Shown here one piece after another: positions 1 through 7,423 of a stretch of 64,000 nucleotides of DNA. Source of the stretch: WTFY01 sp965220895 (GTDB taxonomy: Bacteria; Pseudomonadota; Gammaproteobacteria; UBA4575); NCBI GenBank assembly GCA_965220895.1, contig OZ244850.1:1054001-1118000 (forward strand). Direction: 5' to 3'. Under the pieces are notes generated by a model that was not told the origin of the DNA, did not search any database, and saw only the letters and a list, made by a program, of their open reading frames with translations. Made by a program: the position numbers and the translations under genes. Each line of letters opens with the position of its first letter. Positions within the stretch are counted from its first letter, which is position 1.

Positions 1-789
1 CATGTCTAGCTGTAGCAATTTTGGATGAGCAATTGCGTAGTCTCCAAAATTTGGCTTAATTTCATTCTTTCCCATTTGAGAACGATACTCTAAGTAGAAT
101 AGCCACTCTGTTCTTTTCCTTATATTGACTCCTTGATTCAATTTGCCCATTGAGTCTGGGAAGTTAGTAGAAGCTATAGTCAGAGAGCGCATCTTATCAA
201 TCTCTGGTACATTTCTGATCGCCTTGCGGGAAACGCTAACGAACTGCCGTAATGGGTTATAACTGGGCGCCTCTAAATCTAAAACGATATCTACATCATC
301 AACGCCAACATTAAAATAATTTAGCATTGACTCAACACTAATCCCCATATTGGCTTTTACGATATCTTTGGATTTAAGCCGTATACAAACCCCATTATTA
401 CTGGCTTGAACTACTTGTTTTACTGCTTTCTGGTACAACTTATTCCTGTCCAAGCCTGTCACTGGAATGACATTTTCATTTTTCGTGCTGACATTATCAA
501 AAATATAAGTTACCGGATGAGATCCGTCACTCATGGAAATATTTGGATCTATATAATTTAGGTCTAAGTAGGCGTTTCGGCTGGCCCATTTCTTGTCCAG
601 CCTATTAGAAAACGGTTCCAGATGTTCATCTATTGATTTCGCTTTTTTATTCTTTTCAAAATCCCACTCGATTGGTGGTATTTCAATCAGAGGGAACACT
701 TTTTCCTTAATCTGACTAGCAAGACGTTCTAAAGCCAGGTATTCACCCTGTCGCCACTTTAGAATTGGGACGTAGCATAAGTCATTCAT
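1..789 (-). CDS. Beta-family protein (partial, C-terminus beyond window)
   Basis: The minus-strand frame is open from an ATG at 789 to the window edge (263 codons, no stop), so the gene is incomplete. The N-terminus (MNDLCYVPILKWRQGEYLAL, then PLIEIPPIEW) is the signature I associate with the 'beta protein' family (Pfam Beta_protein, PF14350), whose biochemical role is unknown to me. The start overlaps the last 8 bases of the XRE-ImmA gene, so the two are translationally coupled. It is the last visible gene of a three-gene unit. Codon use is AT-rich, unlike the housekeeping genes to the right, which suggests transfer. Family call fairly sure; function unknown. Confidence 0.8.
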   Translation of the reverse strand, partial: MNDLCYVPILKWRQGEYLALERLASQIKEKVFPLIEIPPIEWDFEKNKKAKSIDEHLEPFSNRLDKKWASRNAYLDLNYIDPNISMSDGSHPVTYIFDNVSTKNENVIPVTGLDRNKLYQKAVKQVVQASNNGVCIRLKSKDIVKANMGISVESMLNYFNVGVDDVDIVLDLEAPSYNPLRQFVSVSRKAIRNVPEIDKMRSLTIASTNFPDSMGKLNQGVNIRKRTEWLFYLEYRSQMGKNEIKPNFGDYAIAHPKLLQLDM

Positions 790-2038
790 CAATCTGAAAT
801 ATTTTAGATACTTCGGTATGGCCTATCGCATCATTCAATATGGTGTAATTTTTTTGCTCATATCGAATGCGTCCAGCAACAATTGCAGGGTGTATATGGA
901 GTTGTTGGGCTTCTTCTCTGACAGTATCAACATCCAAGCTAAATCTAGACAGACAATTTTCCCAAGAGTCCTCAGGAAGTAATGTATTCAATGCAAACTC
1001 GTCTGCTTCAGCTTCAATGTCATTTGAATCAATATCAAAATCATCAAAAAAATCTGTATCCGCTTCATTGTCAAAATGGAGATGAATATGTGCTAACTCA
1101 TGAAAGAGAACAAACCAAAAATTATCAAGCCGATCATATCTAACAGTTAAAGCCACAATGGGCGAACCATCAGGATGCCTTATAGCTGCACCATCTAAAT
1201 AGGTCTTTGCAAGGTGTCGTTCAATAACAAAGTATATTCCGCTACTTAGTAATTTTTCCCGAGCTAGTGCAGGCCCATTATCATACTGGCTCAACATTGC
1301 TAGCTCCCTAAACCATTCTGGCGTAAACATACTTTGATCGAATCCTGTTGATAACGTCTGATGCTTAGTTAGTGCAGTAATACGTGCCTGCCAAGCCACA
1401 AGTGAATTTTGGTTTATATTCCCACTAAGTCGCGTTTGTTTTTTATGTTGGACAAGCTGATCGGGCATATAACCAGATTGAATAAAAAAATTTTCTATCA
1501 AAGCATGTGACTTTTTTTTTGCTTGATACACAGTGCCAGAAAAATCCTCAAACCATCCACGCTTATACATCTCGCTAACTGGGAAATCTTCTGTCTCATC
1601 AGGTTTTACAGACAGGATGATCGTTTTTGTTAAATCTAACTCCAAAGCATCAGCTACACGAAGGAGAGTTGTTAAATTTGCTGCTCTGTAGTCATCAGCC
1701 TCATAGCGTTGAATTTGTTGTGCTCTAAGGTTCATCAATTTTGCAAGATCTTCTTGCGTCCAGCCGTGGGCGATACGTGCTTTTATCAACGCATATGGCA
1801 GTTCTTGTAATGAGGTTACAACGATGTCTGTTTCAGCCCCAGATGAAAGTTTTTCATACTCATCAATTTGTTCACTTAGGACTTCGTACTCACTTTTCAA
1901 CTGATTTAACTTTGCTTGAGCAAGACTTAAGTCAGCACCGGATTCAATTTCAGCATCCAAGTCAAAAGCATCGATAGCTGATTTGAACTTATCTCTGTGC
2001 GCACGAGTGATCTTAAAATGCCTCTCATTTTTAATCAT
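782..2038 (-). CDS. XRE-family HTH regulator fused to ImmA/IrrE (M78) metallopeptidase
   Basis: A 418-residue protein. Residues about 10-65 are charged and probably coiled coil. Residues about 80-140 are an XRE helix-turn-helix (GWTQEDLAKLMNLRAQQIQRYE). The C-terminal half is an ImmA/IrrE domain with the zinc motif HELAH (313-317) and a downstream EADEFA motif (344-349) supplying the third ligand. Such fusions commonly act as antitoxins or repressors of defence and phage modules, relieved by proteolysis. A GGAGG lies 10 bases before the ATG. The gene sits 29 bases after the DUF6932 gene and overlaps the beta-family gene. I infer that it autoregulates the promoter at 2526-2554. Confidence 0.85.
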   Translation of the reverse strand: MIKNERHFKITRAHRDKFKSAIDAFDLDAEIESGADLSLAQAKLNQLKSEYEVLSEQIDEYEKLSSGAETDIVVTSLQELPYALIKARIAHGWTQEDLAKLMNLRAQQIQRYEADDYRAANLTTLLRVADALELDLTKTIILSVKPDETEDFPVSEMYKRGWFEDFSGTVYQAKKKSHALIENFFIQSGYMPDQLVQHKKQTRLSGNINQNSLVAWQARITALTKHQTLSTGFDQSMFTPEWFRELAMLSQYDNGPALAREKLLSSGIYFVIERHLAKTYLDGAAIRHPDGSPIVALTVRYDRLDNFWFVLFHELAHIHLHFDNEADTDFFDDFDIDSNDIEAEADEFALNTLLPEDSWENCLSRFSLDVDTVREEAQQLHIHPAIVAGRIRYEQKNYTILNDAIGHTEVSKIFQIDE

Positions 2039-2067
2039 AGCGGCATGTCCTCCATTTCTTCTAACTT

Positions 2068-2517
2068 CTAACTTCTACCGTCCAACATTAAAATCCCTTT
2101 TTTCCTTCCCGTCTCACGATCTTGTTGAAAATAATCCAAAAAAGAGGTCCCATTCACAGCATTCATATCAGCAATAAAATACTCGCCACCATATTTTAAT
2201 TTTTGAGCTGCACGGTTATTCCTGAAATCTAACAATGTTTCATCAAGCTTCCTAGAATCGACTCCTTTTGCCTCCCAACAAGCGTCAAAGTCACCTGGGC
2301 GATTCTTGCCGGTAGTGTAACTTCCATTCAAATAGATGGCTTTACAGCCTGCAAGAACGAGATTTTGATACCCGAGACGGAAACCCTTAAAAAGCCGTCT
2401 TCTATGAGGAGTATATGCAAATTGCTCCTCGACCTCTTCAAGGTTTGTCTTATGAATTCCTGGTGGTAGAACTGGAAATGTGCATCCAGCACCCAAGTCA
2501 ACTAGCTCTGGAATCAT
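2068..2517 (-). CDS. DUF6932 family, nucleotidyltransferase-like protein
   Basis: 149 residues. YLNGSYTTG (63-70) followed by PGDFDACWE (74-82) gives the GS...DxD arrangement of nucleotidyltransferase-fold proteins such as MNT/MenA toxin-antitoxin components. I recall this family as DUF6932. It is the first gene of the XRE-ImmA/beta unit. The ATG at 2517 starts 8 bases after a perfect TATAAT, so the message is probably leaderless, and no Shine-Dalgarno sequence is visible. A role as nucleotidyl-transferring toxin or antitoxin is inference from the fold only. Confidence 0.75.
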   Translation of the reverse strand: MIPELVDLGAGCTFPVLPPGIHKTNLEEVEEQFAYTPHRRRLFKGFRLGYQNLVLAGCKAIYLNGSYTTGKNRPGDFDACWEAKGVDSRKLDETLLDFRNNRAAQKLKYGGEYFIADMNAVNGTSFLDYFQQDRETGRKKGILMLDGRS

Positions 2518-2554
2518 AACACAACATTATAGTTGTGTTACTTGACATTTTCAA
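2517..2554 (-). promoter_or_regulatory. Sigma70 promoter embedded in a palindromic operator, leaderless start
   Basis: Read on the minus strand, TTGAAA (2554-2549), 17 bases, then TATAAT (2531-2526) form a near-consensus promoter. The -10 box is the 6-base centre of a perfect inverted repeat with 9-base arms, TAACACAAC (2517-2525) and GTTGTGTTA (2532-2540). The ATG of the DUF6932 gene is 8 bases downstream of the -10 box. A repressor bound to the palindrome would block RNA polymerase directly; the XRE protein of the operon is the obvious candidate. Confidence 0.8.
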
Positions 2555-2871
2555 GAGGAAGATATAAAGTGCAAAGCCTTGCAATCCTGCAGTCCAGTTT
2601 CTGAAATATCCAGAAACACAGCGCTGAAGTTGCGATTGCAGAAACCAGCACCCTAGGCTTGGTAGAGCCCAAGGTGCTGAATACAAAAAGGAAGTTGGTA
2701 TTGAGGCCGCTTCCTTCTTGTGATTGCTAGCAATTAGCAGACCAAAGTCTATCACAAGTTTTCACGATATCACCTCAATAAATCGGGCTTTGTCCTGAAG
2801 ATTACCAGCTCATTCAAGCTCTTATGAGTTGGTGGTTTAACAACATTCAATCCCTGAAGGAGGATGAAATC
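2555..2871. other. Gene-free region with a cluster of four inverted repeats
   Basis: No convincing coding region lies between the divergent DUF6932 and YegP genes. It holds GTTTCTG/CAGAAAC (2597-2603/2611-2617), an imperfect stem with 15-base arms (2646-2660/2665-2679, 12 Watson-Crick pairs plus one wobble, 4-base loop), AAGGAAG/CTTCCTT (2688-2694/2710-2716), and the palindrome ATTGCTAGCAAT (2723-2734). It could be a structured RNA, the remains of a mobile element, or chance in AT-rich DNA. Confidence 0.4.
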
Positions 2872-3207
2872 ATGAGTAATGCAAAATTCAAATTATTCAA
2901 AGGTTCGAATGGACAGTTTTATTTTAACCTTACGGCGCCTAATGGCGAAAAGATTGGCCACTCAGAAGGCTATACCACAAAGCAAAATGCGCTCAATGGT
3001 ATAGACGCTGTAAGAGCTAATTCTCCATATGATTCAAGATATACGTTATTCCAGGGCAAAGACAGCCAATACTACTTTAATCTCAAAGCACTAAATGGCC
3101 AAATTATTTTGCAGTCAGAAGGCTATGCCTCGAAGCAAGGAGCATCGAACGGAATTGCATCTGTCAAACGGTATGCGCCAACCGCTGAGCTCGTCGACTT
3201 AACATAA
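2872..3207 (+). CDS. yegP: YegP-type DUF1508 protein, two tandem repeats
   Basis: 111 residues beginning MSNAKFKLFKG. It has two copies of the roughly 50-residue DUF1508 module, each with F/YKLF-G-x-QFYFNL and SEGY-SK-A-NGI; the second copy starts near residue 53. This matches the duplicated YegP family in length and pattern. Family function is not established. I chose the ATG at 2872 because AAGGAGGATGA lies at 2857-2866; an upstream in-frame ATG at 2824 has no such site. The gene is transcribed away from the DUF6932 module and converges on gloA. Confidence 0.85.
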   Translation: MSNAKFKLFKGSNGQFYFNLTAPNGEKIGHSEGYTTKQNALNGIDAVRANSPYDSRYTLFQGKDSQYYFNLKALNGQIILQSEGYASKQGASNGIASVKRYAPTAELVDLT

Positions 3208-3220
3208 ATTGTCGATTGTG

Positions 3221-3250
3221 AAAATCCGGGGCGCAACTATTTCGCCCCGG
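3221..3250 (-). terminator. Rho-independent terminator of gloA
   Basis: CCGGGGCG (3226-3233) and CGCCCCGG (3243-3250) form a perfect 8-base-pair stem with a 9-base loop. On the minus strand the stem is followed by ATTTT. It lies between the convergent yegP and gloA genes and may stop both, but the T-run favours the gloA direction. Confidence 0.7.
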
Positions 3251-3303
3251 CATCGCACTACACACCGACGCTCGGGTTTCTCGATGCGGCCGGGATATGC
3301 AAC

Positions 3304-3699
3304 CTACTGATAGGTTCCGGTTCTTTGCATCACCTCGATCTCGTAGCCATCCGGGTCCTTCATGAAGAAGAACTTGGCGATCACCTCCCCGCCTGGGGCG
3401 AAGGAGACGATGTCCTGGGGCTCGTAGCCCAGTGCCTTGATGCGTTCATGCTCGGCGTCGAGGTCATCCACGCACAGCGCGATGTGCCCGTAGCCGTTGC
3501 CGTGGGAATAGGGCTCCGTTCGACCCTTGTTCAGGGTCAGCTCGATCTCAAAATCGTTCTCGTCGTTGCCCAGGTACACCAGGGCGAAATCGTCGAAGTC
3601 CAGATAGCGTTTTTCCTTGATGTTGAACGCCTTCTCGTAAAAGCTCTTGGAGCGCTCGACATCCAGAACACGGATCATTGAATGAATCATTTTAGCCAT
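3304..3699 (-). CDS. gloA: Lactoylglutathione lyase (glyoxalase I)
   Basis: 131 residues, the usual length of short bacterial GloA. It isomerises the hemithioacetal of methylglyoxal and glutathione to S-lactoylglutathione in the cytosol. It has the duplicated VOC fold with metal ligands in the expected places: His6 (IHSMIRV), Glu in FEIELT, His in YGHIALCVDD, and Glu in DGYEIEVMQ near the C-terminus. The gene is GC-rich like the core chromosome but is flanked on both sides by AT-rich accessory genes. Only 17 bases separate its ATG from the preceding reading frame, so it has no room for its own promoter. Confidence 0.95.
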   Translation of the reverse strand: MAKMIHSMIRVLDVERSKSFYEKAFNIKEKRYLDFDDFALVYLGNDENDFEIELTLNKGRTEPYSHGNGYGHIALCVDDLDAEHERIKALGYEPQDIVSFAPGGEVIAKFFFMKDPDGYEIEVMQRTGTYQ

Positions 3700-3716
3700 T
3701 GTCGTTCACTCACCAG

Positions 3717-3956
3717 TTAGTGATAAATCTGGTTCAGCCAGTACCTAATATACGCCAACTCTTCACTATTGTAGGCATTTAAGGTTAGCTTATCCACACG
3801 ATTGCAGAGATTCACCCCTGCCCACCCGATGATTTGATTTGCCCGACAACCTGACCGCTTTGTAAGATTCATGGCGCCAACACAGTGATCTTCAGTAGTT
3901 CGGGCAGCAAAGTCAGAATCATCCCCAACTAAATGGACAAAATGCTCAACTGCCAC
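3717..3956 (-). CDS. Small unrecognised reading frame coupled to the RES toxin
   Basis: A frame of 79 residues begins at GTG 3956, overlapping the stop of the RES gene by shared bases, and ends 17 bases before gloA. It includes KRSGCRANQIIGWAGVNLC and ends YIRYWLNQIYH. I do not recognise a family. The composition looks protein-like, and without it the stretch 3717-3945 would be empty. It could be a third component, the remains of a longer gene, or a C-terminal extension of the RES protein lost by frameshift. Confidence 0.4.
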   Translation of the reverse strand: MAVEHFVHLVGDDSDFAARTTEDHCVGAMNLTKRSGCRANQIIGWAGVNLCNRVDKLTLNAYNSEELAYIRYWLNQIYH

Positions 3957-4506
3957 GTTTCTTTTTTGTCTGCTTGCGCCATGCTGGCAGATCGGTAGGG
4001 TTTGACTCTGAGCTTTCCAGCTGCGCATTGATATCCAACCTATCTAAAAATAAAACAAGATTTAAACAATCCCATCTAGCACTTGGAACAATCAATGCCT
4101 CGAAGTCCAGCAAGTGGGCTGCTGCACCCACTTGTTGGCTAATTTCATAATTGATACGACTTGCTAACGGGTCTGTAATACCTGCCTGCCGTAGTCGCTT
4201 GAAATCCAGTTTCAGTACGTTTTTTAAGTCTGCATGTATCTTGTTAAGCGCCATTTTTGAGGAAGGGGGTACAGGAGCGCGTGACAAATGATAGTGAGCT
4301 TCTGCACAAGCGCCATCAGGCTCGAAACTCGTGTAAACGGCCTCAAATCCACCATCAGGAGACCATCGACCCCCGCCGGAATTCCCTACTAATGGATCCC
4401 GTTTTGCCCATGTCACCCTCCAAACATCACCATAGAATGCAATGCTTTCTAAATTATCTAAAGCATCAAGTAACGCCGGGTCGATGACTTTTCTTCTTGA
4501 TATCAC
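3946..4506 (-). CDS. RES-domain toxin (NAD+-degrading family)
   Basis: 186 residues with the three residues that name the family: Arg47 in GGGRWSP, Glu69 in ACAEAHYH, Ser142 in VPSARWD, plus Tyr58 in VYTS. RES toxins (MbcT, ParT and Pseudomonas putida Res) consume NAD+ by glycohydrolysis or phosphorolysis, or ADP-ribosylate a target. It lies 24 bases downstream of an Xre/MbcA-type antitoxin, the standard RES-Xre order. The start is GTG at 4506; upstream in-frame codons reach a stop quickly. The C-terminus is basic (KQTKKKRGS). Confidence 0.9.
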   Translation of the reverse strand: MISRRKVIDPALLDALDNLESIAFYGDVWRVTWAKRDPLVGNSGGGRWSPDGGFEAVYTSFEPDGACAEAHYHLSRAPVPPSSKMALNKIHADLKNVLKLDFKRLRQAGITDPLASRINYEISQQVGAAAHLLDFEALIVPSARWDCLNLVLFLDRLDINAQLESSESNPTDLPAWRKQTKKKRGS

Positions 4507-4530
4507 CAGCCAGCCTATACATGGTTACGG

Positions 4531-4869
4531 TCATAGATAGGTCAGTGAATCCAATCGCTCGATTGCTTGTAGAACTTCATCAGTCCGGCTCTCATGAATG
4601 AGTTCCATAGCAACCTCACCACCAAGCAAGTCGTTGCGGGAGTACAGCCAGGCCCGCGACTCATCAGGATCATAAAACTCACTTAAGCGACTGACGACAT
4701 ATAGCAAGTCCGATAACACTAATTGCGCTTTTGGGTGAGGTGCAGCTTTTCCGGTTGACCATCTGGAGACTGTTGCTTTCGAAACTTTTGCCACATTAGC
4801 AACATCAACTCCTCTCAAGTTACCACGATCCTTCAATTCATCTATTGTCTTTGTTATTACATTCTCCAT
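4531..4869 (-). CDS. Xre/MbcA/ParS-type antitoxin of the RES toxin
   Basis: 112 residues. An N-terminal helix-turn-helix (about 19-42, GVDVANVAKVSKATVSRWSTG) is followed by the MbcA/ParS/Xre C-terminal toxin-binding domain (about 60-110, with LLGGEVAMELI). In the family this protein caps the RES active site and represses the operon. It precedes the toxin on the minus strand, and its ATG is only 4 bases after the stop of a broken upstream gene, so it may once have been part of a longer operon. Confidence 0.88.
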   Translation of the reverse strand: MENVITKTIDELKDRGNLRGVDVANVAKVSKATVSRWSTGKAAPHPKAQLVLSDLLYVVSRLSEFYDPDESRAWLYSRNDLLGGEVAMELIHESRTDEVLQAIERLDSLTYL

Positions 4870-4873
4870 AACA

Positions 4874-5260
4874 TTACCCAGCCTTTTTCATTGTCCGAAT
4901 TTTCTTTTTCGGTAGCCTGGCAACGGGGATTGATTTAGAACTTTTACCCGCCCACTCTCCTATCCGGTGTTCGCGGCTAGAACCTGCCCACGGCAACTTT
5001 ATTGATGCTGGAATTCAGTCCAGCTTTATAGGCCAACTCCGCACATTTGGTATCGAGTATGATTTCCGTGCCGCCACCAAACAAGGTGTGAAGGAGGTCC
5101 TCCCGTCGATTAATGTGATTGGTGTCAAACACCGCGTGACTGATGCTTACACGGCCTGCTGAATACAAATTTTCAAGCACTCCGTGCCCTGTATGGCCAG
5201 TTCGAACAAAATGACCAATTGGGTTGGCAGTCTGCAAATAAAGCTGATGAATGCTATTCA
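4874..5260 (-). pseudogene. Frameshifted, probably internally deleted gene upstream of RES-Xre
   Basis: The frame from ATG 5260 (MNSIHQLYLQTANPIGHF...) runs to a stop at 4977. A second frame then continues as KLPWAGSSREHRIGEWAG... and ends in a lysine-rich tail at TAA 4874-4876. The switch is at AATAAAGTTG (minus strand, near 4998); removing one A restores a continuous SINKLPWAG reading. I therefore call a one-base insertion. The remaining product, about 128 residues, looks shorter than the hypothetical proteins I associate with this N-terminus, so further internal loss is likely. Function unknown. Confidence 0.6.
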
Positions 5261-5567
5261 TGGGAAGTGCACCTCTAGAAATTAGTATGCATTTTAGTTT
5301 CAAAAATATTAATCATGAAACAATAAAGTCAACTATCCCGCGTTCGCATGTGCCATATCCCGACAAGGGATTTGAGATTCTTCTGAAAACCATGAGATTG
5401 CTACATAAGGCGGCAGCTCTATGCTCTCAGGTGCGTTTGCATAAATTTTTTAGGCGCATGTTTACTGTGTTGGATCATAGGTTTACTGGCCTCAAACCCA
5501 TTGTGCCGCTTGGGTATTTCCTGCTATACAGGCAGAACTTCATAACCCGCCCGTGGTGTCAAGCCTA
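5261..5567. other. AT-rich junction between accessory DNA and core chromosome
   Basis: No credible gene is seen. The sequence is AT-rich until about 5545 and then changes abruptly to GC-rich at the first codons of aroE. A small hairpin ATCCC/GGGAT occurs around 5356-5370. On the minus strand a TTGACT element near 5330 could be a -35 box for the broken gene and RES-Xre operon, but the -10 box is poor. No flanking direct repeat was found. Confidence 0.45.
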
Positions 5568-6404
5568 GTGACCTCCGAACCCGACCGCTATGCCGTCATC
5601 GGCAACCCGATTGCCCACAGCCGCTCACCCGAGATCCATCAGCTGTTCGCAGACCAGACCGGAGAGAGCATCCGCTACGAGAAGGTCCTTGCAGAATGCG
5701 GCGGCTTCGAGGACACCGTGAGCCGGTTTTTTGCAGCCGGCGGTCGCGGCCTGAACGTGACCCTGCCGTTCAAGGGCGATGCCTTTGAATGGGTCGGCCA
5801 GCGCACTGGCCTGGCCGAGCGTGCCGGGGCCGTCAACACGCTCATCGCACAGGATGGCGGCACCTGCCTGGGTGCGAATACCGACGGCATCGGGCTGTTA
5901 CGCGATCTAAAGAAGTCCCTGCGCCTGTCCATCCAGGACACGCGCATCCTGATCCTCGGGGCAGGCGGGGCGACCCGTGGCATCCTCGAGCCGCTGCTGC
6001 AGGAGCGTCCCGCCATCGTGCTGGTGGCCAACCGCACCCCGGTGCGCGCCGAGGCCGTGGCCGGGCATTTTCAAACCCTCGGCCCGGTTCAGGGTTGTGC
6101 GCTGGATGCGATTCCGTCCGAGCCCTTCGACCTGATCGTGCATGCCACTTCGGCCAGCCTGCAGCACCAGGAGCTCGATCTGCCTGCCGCCCTGGTCGGA
6201 CCGCAGACCTGCTGCTACGACCTCATCTACGGCGAAACCCCGACTCCGTTTCTGCGCTGGGCGAAGTTGCAGCAGGCCGCCCGGGTCGCCGACGGCTTCG
6301 GCATGCTGCTTGAGCAGGCCGCCGAGTCGTTCTACCTGTGGCGCGGCAAGCGCCCGGACACCGCCATGGCCGCCAACTTCCTGCGCCCGCAGCCGCCGTA
6401 TTGA
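5568..6404 (+). CDS. aroE: Shikimate dehydrogenase
   Basis: Reduces 3-dehydroshikimate to shikimate with NADPH in aromatic amino acid synthesis. Shikimate-binding motifs NPIAHSRSPEIH and NVTLPFKGDAF (catalytic Lys) and the nucleotide motif GAGGATRG are intact; the C-terminus has DGFGMLLEQAA. I prefer GTG 5568 (MTSEPDRYAVIGNP), giving 278 residues as usual for AroE; GTGs at 5553 and 5556 are in frame. The start lies within about 20 bases of the AT-rich/GC-rich junction, so the native promoter may be gone. The stop overlaps the ubiA ATG (TGATG). Confidence 0.93.
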   Translation: MTSEPDRYAVIGNPIAHSRSPEIHQLFADQTGESIRYEKVLAECGGFEDTVSRFFAAGGRGLNVTLPFKGDAFEWVGQRTGLAERAGAVNTLIAQDGGTCLGANTDGIGLLRDLKKSLRLSIQDTRILILGAGGATRGILEPLLQERPAIVLVANRTPVRAEAVAGHFQTLGPVQGCALDAIPSEPFDLIVHATSASLQHQELDLPAALVGPQTCCYDLIYGETPTPFLRWAKLQQAARVADGFGMLLEQAAESFYLWRGKRPDTAMAANFLRPQPPY

Positions 6405-7291
6405 TGCCCGCCGCCTCCACGCCGCCCCATCGCCTGACCCTGTACGCCCGGCTCATCCGCCTGGACAAGCCGATCGGCATCTACCTGCTGCTCTGGCCGG
6501 CCATGTGGGCCCTGGTGCTGGCCGCCCGGGGCATGCCCGACCTGGCCATCCTCTCGGTCTTCCTGGCCGGTGTCGTACTGATGCGCTCGGCCGGCTGTGC
6601 CATCAACGACTACGCCGACCGTGAGATCGACCCGCACGTGGCGCGCACACGGGACCGGCCAGTGGCAAGCGGCGCCCTGCATCCCCGCGAGGCCCTCATC
6701 GTGACCGGTGCACTGGCGGCACTGGCGCTCGGGCTCACCGTGCTGGTCCTGAACTCCCTGACGGTCGCGCTGGCGCTGGCCGCCGGGCTGCTGGCAGCCA
6801 CCTACCCGTTCATGAAGCGGCTGCATTCCTGGCCGCAGGCGCACCTGGGAGTCGCGTTTGCCTGGTCCGTGCCGATGGCCTTCACCGCGATCACCGACGC
6901 CTGGCCGCCGCCGCTCGCCTGGCTTTTGTTTGCCGCCGTCATCGTCTGGACCGTGGCCTACGACACGCTGTATGCGATGGCCGATCGCGAAGATGACCTC
7001 AAGCTCGGGATCAAGTCCACGGCCATCCTGTTCGCCTCCGCGGATCGCCTGGCGGTCGGCCTGCTGCAGGGCCTGGTGATCGTGATGCTGACCGGTGTCG
7101 GTCTGCTGGGCGGGCTCGGTCCCGGCTACTATGTCGCGCTCGGGATCGGGGCGGTCCTGTTCGTCCACCAGCAGGTGCTCATCCGAGAGCGAGCGCCCGA
7201 GCGTTGCCTGCAGGCCTTCCTGAACAACCAGTATTTCGGCCTCGTGGTGTTCCTCGGGATCGCCTCGCACTACGGGTTGTCGCTGGGCTGA
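6404..7291 (+). CDS. ubiA: 4-hydroxybenzoate polyprenyltransferase
   Basis: 295-residue integral membrane prenyltransferase that attaches the polyprenyl tail to 4-hydroxybenzoate in ubiquinone synthesis. Both aspartate-rich motifs are present: NDYADREID in the first cytoplasmic loop and YAMADREDDLKLG in the second, with eight to nine hydrophobic segments. The ATG shares its A with the aroE stop (TGATG), so the two are translationally coupled; an in-frame ATG upstream inside aroE would add a non-family N-terminus. Confidence 0.93.
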   Translation: MPAASTPPHRLTLYARLIRLDKPIGIYLLLWPAMWALVLAARGMPDLAILSVFLAGVVLMRSAGCAINDYADREIDPHVARTRDRPVASGALHPREALIVTGALAALALGLTVLVLNSLTVALALAAGLLAATYPFMKRLHSWPQAHLGVAFAWSVPMAFTAITDAWPPPLAWLLFAAVIVWTVAYDTLYAMADREDDLKLGIKSTAILFASADRLAVGLLQGLVIVMLTGVGLLGGLGPGYYVALGIGAVLFVHQQVLIRERAPERCLQAFLNNQYFGLVVFLGIASHYGLSLG

Positions 7292-7308
7292 GCGGGCACT
7301 GAAAAAAG

Positions 7309-7337
7309 CGGGCAAAGGTGTGGGGGTTCGCTATAAT
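7309..7337 (+). promoter_or_regulatory. Candidate bioB promoter
   Basis: A perfect TATAAT at 7332-7337 lies 86 bases before the bioB start. The -35 position 17 bases upstream (7309-7314, CGGGCA) is poor, so activity may need an activator or a different spacing. No clear BirA operator was recognised. Confidence 0.4.
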
Positions 7338-7423
7338 CCGGTGAGTCCGCGCAAAACCGCACGGGCCACCGAGCCTGACACCGCCCACATGATTCGACCC
7401 TGTATGCACAGAGATCCTGACTG

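Noticed and set aside
2646..2679. Imperfect stem as an integron attC site
   Set aside because: The conserved GTTRRRY/RYYYAAC ends and an integrase gene are absent.
2498..2755. 85-residue minus-strand open frame overlapping the DUF6932 promoter
   Set aside because: It covers a strong promoter and four inverted repeats and has no recognisable protein pattern.
5251..5568. 105-residue plus-strand open frame before aroE
   Set aside because: It crosses the composition junction, has no family resemblance and no ribosome-binding site.
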